Positions 1-9,157 of a stretch of DNA of 64,000 nt are shown here, in pieces. This stretch comes from Apodospora peruviana. Taxonomy: Eukaryota > Ascomycota > Sordariomycetes > Sordariales > Lasiosphaeriaceae. Under the pieces are notes generated by a model. The model did not search any database, was not told where the DNA came from, and saw only the letters and a list, made by a program, of their open reading frames with translations. A program made the position numbers and the translations under genes. The stretch spans positions 4,781,351 to 4,845,350 of the forward strand of contig JAUEDM010000003.1 of the NCBI GenBank assembly GCA_033439685.1, in the 5' to 3' direction. Numbering within the stretch: the stretch's first letter is position 1; every line of letters starts with the position of its first letter.

Positions 1-1087
1 CGAGAAGCTTGAGAATTGTCGGGGGTGACAACGCGTAGGATCGCCAACTCATAAGGCCGTTGAAGAGATCTTGCTCCGTCTCGGGGCCAGGAACGCTAAA
101 GCTCGTCCCTTCATCCGAGTTCGCGCCAGTGAGAAGTGGCACGCGGTTGAATTTTCCGCTACGGATGAGCTGGCTCGGGTAGGCTCGCAAGAAGTCGCCG
201 TCAATGAGGGGATTCCAGACTTGACTCGGCTCTGCCGAGTAGAGGTGACCCTGACTCAAGCCTCGAAGGCACGAGAGCTGATCCTTTGCAGTCCAGCATC
301 CCACTGTCCTAGTCAAGTTGTCGACTGGTGCACTGTAATATGCAAGGTCTTGAACTTGGGCACCGGTCGGTCCTCCGCTTTCCATGATGGCCCCACGATA
401 AAGCCCGTCATCCCGGCCGTCATAGCTGAACAGATGGTAGGCAATGCTCTGAGCACCTGCGCTCTCGCCCCAGATGACAACTTTCCGAGGGTCACCGCCG
501 AATGCGGCAATGTTCTCCTGGATCCAGCGCATCGCCATCCGCTGGTCGATAAGTCCTGCGTTGCTGGATCCCTCGGCGAGGATCTGCGGGGTCTGGAGGA
601 AGCCGTACATGTTCAAGCGGTAGTTCATACTGACAGCCAGGATGGGACGGCCCATATCTTGGCTCACTCGGACGATGCCCGAGAGGTTGTACTGCGGATC
701 GGCGGTCGAGCCCGTGTACAGACCTCCCCCAAATATCCAGACCAAGACCGGCAGGCTCTCATGGGCTCCCGCAGGCCTAACAACGCTCAGGGACAGGCAG
801 TCTTCGGACATGTTGAAGTTCCCTCTGTACTGCATACAGCTGTAGCCGTATGTAGAAGCACGGCGCACTGCGCCAAACGAGACATTGAGACTCTGAGGCC
901 AGCGAAACCGCAACGCCCCGACTGGAGGCTGAGCATACGGCATCCCCAAGAATACATCCTGATCCCACTCGGGGAGATACTGCCCCCGGTAAGTCCCATT
1001 CAATGTCTTTACTGTGGGAGTTCCGAAGGCGACGATGGTAGGAGTGAAGAGCAGAGCGGCAGCAAGCCAGACCCGTGATAGCTTCAT
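1..1087 (-). CDS. Secreted type-B carboxylesterase/lipase, 3' end outside window
   Basis: Minus-strand frame is open from an ATG at 1087 to the window edge (362 codons), so the C-terminal part with the catalytic His is missing. It begins with a signal peptide (MKLSRVWLAAALLFTPTIVA). Family hallmarks follow in order: the early substrate-pocket motif GMPYAQPPVGALRF, the EDCL signature near residue 95, the oxyanion-hole motif GGGLYTG, and the nucleophile elbow GESAG with Ser209. The family hydrolyses carboxylic esters outside the cell; the actual substrate cannot be told from sequence. No intron is needed in the visible part. The long plus-strand frame over the same bases is its shadow. It is divergent from the BolA gene, with about 0.8 kb between. 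Confidence 0.95.
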   Translation of the reverse strand, partial: MKLSRVWLAAALLFTPTIVAFGTPTVKTLNGTYRGQYLPEWDQDVFLGMPYAQPPVGALRFRWPQSLNVSFGAVRRASTYGYSCMQYRGNFNMSEDCLSLSVVRPAGAHESLPVLVWIFGGGLYTGSTADPQYNLSGIVRVSQDMGRPILAVSMNYRLNMYGFLQTPQILAEGSSNAGLIDQRMAMRWIQENIAAFGGDPRKVVIWGESAGAQSIAYHLFSYDGRDDGLYRGAIMESGGPTGAQVQDLAYYSAPVDNLTRTVGCWTAKDQLSCLRGLSQGHLYSAEPSQVWNPLIDGDFLRAYPSQLIRSGKFNRVPLLTGANSDEGTSFSVPGPETEQDLFNGLMSWRSYALSPPTILKLL

Positions 1088-1854
1088 CCGAGATAGCTCG
1101 CTTAAGAGGAATCATAAGGTAGAGAGAGATAGATGGTATCGTGAACATCACTGAAGTCCACGGGGCCGCTTGGCCTTGATATCACGGTCACAGCTGGTTC
1201 CCAGCAGGGTGGTGATTGGAGGGAAATTCCATGCCGCGTGCCTGTACATCCATCTTGGAGTAGTTGGGGTAATGCAAACGGCGATCGACGCAGAAGTTGG
1301 AGGAAAGAAGCTCGAATTGCCACTGGGAGGGTATTATTAGCCGAAACTCAGTACATGCGGCGGTATGGGGGAGGAGGCAGAGGAGAGAGAGGGCCCCAGA
1401 GTGAGCTGGTGTGGCGGAAAAGCCGAAAGGCCGAGAAGCAGGAGACATGGGCCGTGGTTCGGTGCTCTGCAAGGCCGGTCGGGGTCTATTATAGAGACAT
1501 CGCGACTATCGGACATGGACATACTGAATGTCGTCGAGCCCTATTTTCGAGTCTCTCGCGGTGTTGACCCGCTGGTTGCTGAGACGTTGGGCGCGATTGC
1601 GGATTTGGAGCGGAGGTGGGACCTGGAAGTTCCTGGTCGCAACTCGCAAGCTGCGTCACTGATAAATAAGTGGGTCAAAAGCATGGGCAGCCAATGGGCA
1701 GGCGCTCAATACCAATCGTTGGCGGCGGTGGGCCCCTGCTTTCTGGGGCAGCTTGGTGACCAGACGGGAACTTGGAGCTCTGACAGACGCCACGACCAAC
1801 GTCAAAAGTCTGATCCTCTGCCAGACCCAGCGTCAGATTCCCAAAGCTCCCAAC
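1088..1854. other. Divergent intergenic region
   Basis: Shared upstream region of the carboxylesterase (-) and the BolA-like gene (+). Open frames occur on both strands but none has recognisable protein features. The part nearest 1854 is probably 5' leader of the BolA transcript. No clear regulatory motif was identified. Confidence 0.5.
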
Positions 1855-1918
1855 GTGAGTAAACCACTTGCACATAACCCAATTGACCAGTGGCCGTACT
1901 GACACATCTTCTTTTAAG
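1855..1918 (+). other. Predicted 5'-leader intron of the BolA-like gene
   Basis: A consensus donor GTGAGT at 1855, a branch-like CTGAC near 1900 and a TTTTAAG acceptor at 1918 define a 64-nt intron that ends exactly at the ATG of the BolA-like gene. The size matches other introns of this window. It is inferred from splice signals only. Confidence 0.5.
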
Positions 1919-2431
1919 ATGATTTGTCGAGCGTGTCTCCGAGCTGGCCTCAGCGCCGAAGCTTCCCTGCCCTCCAGGACAACCGTCTTCTCCCAAAGAA
2001 CACGACAGTCAGCGATACGCACGCAGTCTCTCTCCTCGAGCACTACTACTCTTAGATTCCGTCCACTGACCGGGTCAAGACCAATCTTGCAAACCCCATC
2101 GCTGCAAGCCCGGTTGCTTCCATCCTCCCGAAGAACCATGTCCACCCCCGTTGCCGAATCTCCGGTTACGACGAGTCCCGCCCCTGAGAAGCCCGATTTC
2201 CTGAGTGAGGGAGAGTCACAAGTATGGGATCTACTCATGTCGGAGTTCTCCCCAACAGAGCTCGTGGTGCAGGACATATCGGGCGGTTGCGGGTCCATGT
2301 ACGGCATCGAGATCGGCTCGGAAAAGTTCCGCGGTCTGAACATGCTCAAACAGCAGCGCTTGGTGAATGCTGCCCTGGGAGATCTCATGAAGGAGTGGCA
2401 TGGTGTGCAGCTCAAGACGAGGGTGCCATGA
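1919..2431 (+). CDS. Mitochondrial BolA-like protein (Bol3/Aim1 type)
   Basis: 170 aa. The first ~95 residues are Arg/Ser/Thr-rich and lack acids at the start (MICRACLRAGLSAEASLPSR), as in a mitochondrial presequence followed by a linker. Residues ~100-168 form a BolA domain with the sequence VVQDISGGCGSMYGIEI and the helix motif FRGLNMLKQQRLVNAAL, which is typical of the mitochondrial BOLA3/Aim1 branch rather than cytosolic Bol2. In that family the protein works with Grx5/Nfu1 in delivering 4Fe-4S clusters to mitochondrial enzymes such as lipoate synthase. The start at 1919 is preferred over an in-frame ATG at 1868 because the latter lies inside the predicted leader intron. No coding intron. 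Confidence 0.93.
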   Translation: MICRACLRAGLSAEASLPSRTTVFSQRTRQSAIRTQSLSSSTTTLRFRPLTGSRPILQTPSLQARLLPSSRRTMSTPVAESPVTTSPAPEKPDFLSEGESQVWDLLMSEFSPTELVVQDISGGCGSMYGIEIGSEKFRGLNMLKQQRLVNAALGDLMKEWHGVQLKTRVP

Positions 2432-4258
2432 GTTCCATCCAGCCATGCAAGAAATACGGACAGAGGAGGAATAGGACACCGACAGCACATGACTTGATAC
2501 GACTTGATATGCGACGGAGTGGCAAGACAGCCGAGTGCCGAAAAAGGCATATTTACTCAGATGGGGGGCTGGGAGTGTTGCCAAGCGGTGGTCATCGTGT
2601 GGTGTGTGCGACAATACCATGTATGATAGAAGCGCAGCGCTGCATTTTCTCGTACATTCTTCCTTCTGCTTGGCCACGCCTCACGGACCAGTCCGCGGAT
2701 AATCGCGTTGGCACACGCGATATTGATGTTGGTGGAAGCTGTGCCTGGTGTGTCTACGATGCCCCCATCTTTGTCCAGAGCTCTCCCCATGTCCTGAAGT
2801 GCCAACACTGCCAATCTGAACTCCAGGTCTAGTGTAACTTGGTTCAAGGAACGGCCATCACCGGTCCAGCGCCGGAATATATGGTCTGTAGGTATGTATG
2901 TGCTTGTAAGTATGTGGCGTACATTGTTGGCAGTCATACGAGTCGCACAAAAAAGATATACTAGGCGACACATCCCGTTGACCCGCGAGTTGCCGCATCG
3001 GCATCGGTATACTCCTCATTCCGAGCCAACTGCTCTACTTCAAGGGTCGGTTAGCTTCTAGATGTTTTTGAAATTGGAGATATTGTTCATCAAAGTTTAA
3101 GCGTCAAGAACTCATTACTTGGAAAATCTTGCTCGGGTCGGAGCTGGAAGTTATACCGATGCCGAGGCAGCACTCAAGGGAATGGTTGAAGCCCATGCCA
3201 CCTCCTACTAGCATTCCACGATATGTCGTCTCCCTCGAGATCCTTAACATGGTTGTACACCAAGGTATGCAAGGCCCTGGCATAGACCGGTTTAGGTCAT
3301 ACATTGCATGTAATCCTACCTCGTTGAATGTCCAACTAGTGACGAGACTTAAAGTCTTGGACGTTTCTTGGCTAGACTAAGTAAGGTGTGGGCTCTCGTA
3401 ATTAAAGTAGCCTCTATTAAGTGGTTGACCACACTATGCTATACAGCTCGAGTTTGGAATGCAAGCAACTGCATTATATGCTACAATACATATGAATTCT
3501 GCCTAGCATTAATATATTCGTAGGATTCTTTTAGTCATAGTAGTCTAGCGACTGTATATCTTATAAGCCATCCAATCACACAGTCTTCTTGACCTACAGA
3601 GGAACTGCAAACCAACACTGGAAATGTCCTACAGCCGCCGTCTTCATTACTACCGGTAATCGAAACTCTACCGGCAATATAACTAGTGGGGACACTCGGC
3701 ATGCGCCCACCTTAATATTAAGTATGCCTACCAAGCGAGCTTGCACCGTCGGCAAGTAAATACTACCACGTAAAACAAGTCCCATACAGCTGTCTCTGTT
3801 AGCCATTTCGAGTAAATCCAAAGGCGGAGAAGCTAGCTAGCGAAGCGTTGTATATAAGTGGCTGAGGCTGACTTGCATATATTGGCCCAAGGCCCAAGGA
3901 CATCTAGTATACCGAACCCCGAGCCATATGAGCTGTTTATTTCTGTGTGTAATATGCATATGGCTATTGCCATTACTCGTTCTAGATTGTGAAACTAGGA
4001 GAAGAGACCTCTCAAGGCCCCCAACACCCATAAATTTTGACCCTGGGTTAGATCCGTGCCTAAAGTTGCTCAGTTGTAGGATTGCCTGCATTGGGCAGGG
4101 CAAACGACTTAATCTCTTGAGTAAAAGACTTCCATACGAATTCACTGTGAGAATTATCATGCCGTCTAGAATATTAGCCCCCAAACTATATGGCTCTGAG
4201 GTCAGGTCGAGTGGCTCAAAGGGCGTTTATAGGACATAGTGGCCTGCCCCACAGTCGT
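2432..4258. other. Gene-free, AT-shifted stretch
   Basis: No gene is supported here. Base composition shifts from GC-rich near 2432 to AT-rich between about 3050 and 4250, with many TA dinucleotides and frequent stops in every frame. A few short minus-strand pieces between 2960 and 3310 read like protein but are broken by stops, so an old decayed gene or a repeat altered by RIP (repeat-induced point mutation) is possible. No terminal repeats were found by eye. Confidence 0.45.
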
Positions 4259-4268
4259 CTATAAGTAG
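4259..4268 (+). promoter_or_regulatory. Possible TATA box of the small secreted protein gene
   Basis: CTATAAGTAG about 140 nt upstream of the ATG at 4406, followed by a CA-rich leader (ACACTCCAGTCGAGACAAGA) typical of strongly expressed fungal genes. Position and motif only. Confidence 0.35.
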
Positions 4269-4405
4269 ACAAGCAAACCCATCATCATTCGATACTTAAA
4301 ATCAGACAGCAGCAATCCTAGCCTTCCCTCACAGTCACCTACCTTTCCGGCTCAACAAGATCCAATTAATACACTCCAGTCGAGACAAGACCACCGCACG
4401 CAACC

Positions 4406-4991
4406 ATGAAGTTCTCCCTCTCAACCCTCACAATTCTTGTGGCGACAGTCGCCACCCAGGGGGCATCCGCCTTCCGCTACAGATTCTGTCCGTTGTTTCC
4501 TTAAATCTATCCGTCGTTTCCCTAAATCTAAATCCCCCTTTCCCATGGGCCATCCGTCGTCGTAATGACTAACAGCCTGAACATTAGACCTCAATACGAA
4601 CTGCAACCACAGCGCCGCAGCATCCAGCACGTCCCCCCCAATCAACGAGGGCCCGTAAGTTAAGCCCCCACCCTGTGGACCGAGTGAGCCAAACCTGATG
4701 ACAAAAAAAAATAGATACTCGGGCGACGTGGGCGGCTGTTACAGCGCTCCCATGGGGACAAACTGGCAGCGCCTAGAAATCGACAACAACTTTGCCGGGT
4801 CGTCCAACAACGTCATCACCTTTTGCGACGCCGGATGCCAGGGGAGCGGCACTTCTCTACAAAAAAACACCTACTGCTACATCAACTTCCCCGGTTGCGC
4901 CATTGGCAGCTTGTAAGTTCCCTGTCTCTGTCCCAGTGTAATTGCAAGACTCAGAGCTTGTGCTGACTTGGTCTTTAGCAAGGTCGTGTAA
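4406..4991 (+). CDS. Small secreted cysteine-rich protein (119 aa)
   Basis: Four exons are inferred: 4406-4487, 4588-4654, 4715-4912 and 4979-4991, giving 119 aa. The last two introns have clean GTAAGT donors and TAG acceptors. The first uses a weak GTCCGT donor, chosen because it keeps frame; this is the least certain junction. Residues 1-22 form a signal peptide (MKFSLSTLTILVATVATQGASA). The mature part has six cysteines in short motifs (TNCN, GGCYS, FCDAGCQG, TYCYI, PGCA), all in exons 2-3, which suggests three disulfides. No family was recognised; it has the general look of an apoplastic effector or antimicrobial-like secreted protein. Alternative: a different first exon boundary. Confidence 0.78.
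4489..4530. repeat. Two-copy 21-bp tandem repeat inside an intron
   Basis: Copies at 4489-4509 and 4510-4530 differ at two positions (consensus starts TCCGTYGTTTCC and ends TAAATCTA). The repeat starts one base into the predicted first intron of the small secreted protein gene, so a duplication may have created or shifted the weak GTCCGT donor. Confidence 0.85.
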
Positions 4992-5386
4992 GCCCGCAAC
5001 ACAGGGCCCAAAAGACATAGCACTACTTCAATGGTGGGTGGCTCTGTGGAGGGAATATGGGGGTGGTCTTCTTCTGGCTTGACGGAGGTATAAGTGGCAG
5101 TTATACTCATGGAAAAGCTTGATAATGAATGTTTTTTTGTTTCAACAACATGGCATTTTCCCCTGTCACAATATCTCCGGCAGGTACGATTAGTTCTAGT
5201 TACATAATTCAGATGATCATCAATGAAACAAAAATACATTAGATATCCCATAAAGCCTTCAGGACATTATATACACAAATCATGATTAAATTCATTAAAG
5301 ATGTTAAATATCTACAATAAATGGTAATTTCAGTCCCTGCCTTGCTTCCGTAATTAAATGACCCTGACTTTATGTACGTACCGAGT
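4992..5386. other. Convergent 3' intergenic region
   Basis: AT-rich region between the stop codons of the secreted-protein gene (+) and the AA7 oxidase gene (-); expected to hold both 3' ends. No other feature seen. Confidence 0.6.
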
Positions 5387-6912
5387 CTACACGACAGCCC
5401 GTACGCTCTGGGGGTTATGAAACACATCCAGTGGGTCCCATTTCCGCTTGATGCTCTGCAGCTTGGGCAGATTCGGTCCCCAGTACTGCTGCTGGCCATC
5501 CGTGAGCGCCGGATCCACGTACCCAGCGTACGTGCCATAAGCCTTGGGAGAGGCCGCCTTGAGTTGCTCGTGGAAGTTGGTCAGGAAATCCCTGGTCTTG
5601 CCCGAAAGCGGCAGACCGACCGCATACGACTGGTAAAACAGCAGCTTGTCCCTGTGCGAATACGCCGTCGCGTCCATGGGCACGTCCGCCACGGCGCCGC
5701 CCGTCGCGTCAAAGATGATGAACCAGAGCAGCGTTCCCTTGTCCTGCGTATCGACCCATTCAAAGATCTTCTTGACTTTGTCTGCTGGGATCATCTGGTC
5801 CTGCTTGAAGGCGAGACTCTTGGAGTAGAACGGCGTCGCCAGCTTGGAGAGGTACAGGGCCTCATTCTCGCCGTCCAGCGCGACAGCAGCCAGCCAGTCA
5901 TTGATGACCACGCCCTTCTTGCCGCCCGTGGGAATCTTGGCCGGGATGCCCGTGGCCTTGAATTCTGCGTCTGTTCCGTAAAATGTACCCGTAATGATGG
6001 CGCCGAGAGGCATCATGATGAACTCGGTACCAAATCTGCGGTCCAGCTTTGGGTCGGCGATCAAGGCTTGCCACGCCGAGTAGACCGGGGCCATCTCGGC
6101 TTGGCTGCCAAAGCCGAATGTGAACGAGTACTGGACCACAGTGCCTGGTTCTGGGTGTGTCCTGACAACAAACTCGGTAATCACACCGAAGCCTGCTCCT
6201 GAGCCCCTGAGAGCCTAATTTGTTTGCTGTCAGTTACTGTGAGCTCTCCTTCAGTGAATTTAGGTTACATACCCAAAAGAGGTCAGAGTTCTGCTTCTCG
6301 CTTGCCCGCTGGATTTTGCCATCAGAAGTCACAACTTCTACTTCGAGGACGTGATCCAAGCAGGAACCCCACATCCTCGACATCGGCCCAAGTCCTCCCT
6401 AGGGTTTGAGTTAGCAGACAAATATTAACGATGCAGGCAAAGGATTGGGATCTTACGATAGTAGCATGGCCGCCAAGGCCAACATCAGGACAGACGCCGT
6501 GAGCCATAGCCCGTTTTCCGGCGTCGTGCATCTTGGTCGTGACCTCTCCAAGACGAGTTCCTGCCCCGACGGTAGCTTGCCAGGTGACGTTATCCATGCT
6601 GAAGTGCTGAAAGTTGACCATATCGATGGCAACGGCACCGTCAACGCCGCCAAGGCCGAAATTTGCGTAAGAGTGACCTCCAGACTTGGCCTGCACCTTG
6701 ACATTGTTCGTTTTAGCACACGTGATGATACCCGAGATATCTTTGGCGGTCTCTGGCCGGACGACGGCGGCTGGGGTGACGTGGACGTCGAGATTATACG
6801 GCTTGACCCATGTCAGCTGGTACAGCGGGTTGCTGGGGTACGCTGCGAATCCGGACCGGCCGTTACCGACAGCGTCGATGCATGTCTGCAGTGCGCTTGG
6901 GGAGTTGCCCAT
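5387..6912 (-). CDS. AA7-type FAD oxidase (glucooligosaccharide/chitooligosaccharide oxidase-like)
   Basis: 469 aa from three exons (6457-6912, 6273-6398, 5387-6214) separated by two 58-nt introns with GTAAGA/GTATGT donors. N-terminal FAD-binding-4 (VAO/PCMH) domain: residues ~45-85 contain VVRPETAKDISGII and SGGHSY, with His80 the expected 8-alpha-histidyl FAD attachment site. HGVCPDVGLGGHAT carries Cys141, the expected second (6-S-cysteinyl) link, so the flavin is probably bicovalent. The C-terminus has the berberine-bridge (BBE) motif YWGPNLPKLQSIKRKWDP. Such enzymes oxidise oligosaccharides or related alcohols and release H2O2. The ATG at 6912 gives the family's usual MGN start and no signal peptide; an in-frame upstream ATG at 7011 would add a hydrophobic leader, so localisation is open. 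Confidence 0.94.
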
Positions 6913-9157
6913 GATGGCGGCCGGGAATAGTGAAGAGTGCAGGAGACGAGGAAACAACATAAAAGGAGACTTAAGCCCAGGAAAGGAAAAAAAATGCTGC
7001 AGAAAGAACAACGCAGTGAGAATAGACCGGGCGATGATTCTTCAACAACCCAAGCTCGACCGGTGCTGAGACACCAGGAGCATGCAATATCAAGAGAATG
7101 GAGGCGTGCCTAGAAGTCTAGGACAAACGTCAACAAAGAAAGGGCAGCCGAGCCGATAAATATCAAGTCCTCGAAAGCGCCACAAGGGTAGTGACCGAGT
7201 GAACCTGGGCTGGGGTGCATTTGGTAGCTCAGGCGTGGCAGGTTACTTTCAAAGTTCCATTGGTCGTGTTGGAAGTTGGAGGGGTGGCTAGGCCGTTGGG
7301 CAGAGGCCATTGGTTGGTTGAGAGCAAACACCTTGAAATGGACCGAATGGCCACCTCGTACGCAGACGGAGCCCTGAAAGAAGGTGTGTGGAAGGCCAAG
7401 AAGGGGTGTGTTAGTCGCGTGCATGGGACCCCGTCACCCCGCGGTCAGTGGTCTCGGCAGTGAGCGTGGAACTGTCGGACTCGCTGTCGATGGGTGTCGG
7501 TGAGGTGATGAGATGAATGGTTGCATTCGATGCGACGAGACGGCACACCGGCGGTACCTGGCTGTTTCTTGAGGGTCTCCGCCGCCGCGGGGAAATGACA
7601 TGGGGGCCAGACGAAAATGAGATGGAACGAGATGGGAGCATGGCAGGCGTGGTGAATACCCCGGAGGAGGGAACGATTCGTTGTGTTGGTTGGAAGGTTG
7701 AAGAGAAGGGGATTTAGGGGGCAAGGGGCAGCTTCTGACGCAACCAAACAGACGACATGCCGAGCGTGGCTCTTTCTGCCAAAGCTTGGAGAACGACCAG
7801 TCCGACCATATTGTTGGACCGCCAGAATCGGCACTAACTCCGGCTGCTGCGGGAGGACCCACTGACGCACACCCTACGGTCCCTACCGCGAGTGATTCAA
7901 CGCCGCATCAAATCTGAAAGTCGGTCTCGACTGGGGTCTCGTTTAATTATCGTCATCTTCCTCGTTCAAGCCAACTCACTGTTGGTTTTGCAAACACAAA
8001 GTTAGCACTCACTGCTAGTTGAGAAAAGCACTTGCCGGTGTTCTCGGTCCCTTGGTGTTAGTGTGCCTTGGTGCGCCTCTTGAGCGAGAGTCTTGACAGT
8101 TGGTAGTGCCACGGGAAAGGAGCGAATGACCAGTTGCAGAGCGGTAAGGCCCGAGAAGCTAGCGTGTCAGTGACGTTGGGGTGCAGTGAAGGCCGTTCAT
8201 TGGCTCTGTTCATCCGTGTAACCCGCCACCCGCCAAGTGTGAGTGATGCTGTCAATCAACTTTGATTCAAGTTGGCCGTCGATCACAAGAGGCAGCCCAC
8301 TTGCAACTTTTTAGGCGAACTCGTCATGGGGCATTTTTTTTTTTTTTTTTTTTTTTTTGGAATAGGACATATCCTGCTGGTTTTGATAACATACGTAATT
8401 CAGAGGTAGGTACGGAGTACACGTACGGTATTTGAGTTCTTACGTCTGCCTTTAGCATCTTGGCGCGCAAGGAGGCTGGGACTTCGTAACTCGTCGTCTG
8501 TTGAAATGTTGGATATTCCACTGAGCACGTGGTGTCTAGGTGGTCACAGACCCTGTGTTCCACAAAGACCGTTGACACTTGACAGTTGCACGACACTCCA
8601 CGTGTGTAGTAGCCGGTCAACTACCGAGACATGAATTTCCTGCAAGAGCAGTTCGAGGCTTTGCTGCTAAGTAGGTAGGTTTGAAATGCAATCTCCTTGT
8701 TTCTTGATGGCTACATGAATACCTAGTACGTGGCGGAGATATTCAAATATTGCGCCAGGGGGAAAGCCATATTGTTCTCTTCTCTTCTCGGAAGGCTATA
8801 CGAAAATAATGCCGTCCACTAATTCTGTGCATGTCGCGAATCTATACCATTTTTTTTTTGTTTATCCTAACTTTATCTATCTGATCTGGTCTGGTACCAG
8901 CCCATTAGCTCCCAGCTTTTGTTGTACACTATACGACATTGCTTGCAATATGACAAATCGCTTATTTACGCCTATCCAGCACTTGGATATTAAAATCAGA
9001 CTTTTATCTCGCCGAACAAAAAGAAAGCATACCTTATAGATGGATACATGCCGATACACTCACGTCCCACAGCCGTCCAACAGCTCTCCATTGGCAAACC
9101 TGTGCCACATACATAAGGGAAAGTCATCTCGAGAGAAGAGAGAAAACACTAGCCAGC
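6913..9157. other. Intergenic region between two minus-strand genes
   Basis: 5' side of the AA7 oxidase gene and 3' side of the transporter gene. Several open frames near 7434-7870 are arginine/proline-rich and overlap each other in three frames, which is compositional. Apart from a T25 tract nothing was recognised. Confidence 0.5.
8334..8358. repeat. Homopolymer T25 tract
   Basis: An uninterrupted run of 25 T residues. It could be a simple repeat or the fossil poly(A) tail of a reverse-transcribed insertion on the minus strand; no adjacent retroelement sequence was recognised. Confidence 0.9.

Noticed and set aside
71..1078. 335-codon plus-strand open frame
   Set aside because: It is antisense to the carboxylesterase frame, which shows signal peptide, EDCL and GESAG motifs; the plus frame has no domain.
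1365..1862. 165-codon plus frame ending at the BolA leader
   Set aside because: No domain, Arg/Gly-rich composition, not in a conserved frame with BolA; more likely leader and promoter DNA.
2960..3310. tRNA-like D-arm (AGAGCAGTTGGCT) and short protein-like pieces on the minus strand
   Set aside because: No T-arm or acceptor stem could be paired, and the coding pieces are interrupted by stops with no recognised family.
7434..7870. Two overlapping minus frames of about 140 codons
   Set aside because: They overlap in different frames, are Pro/Arg/Ser/His-rich, and have no domain; typical of GC-rich chance frames.
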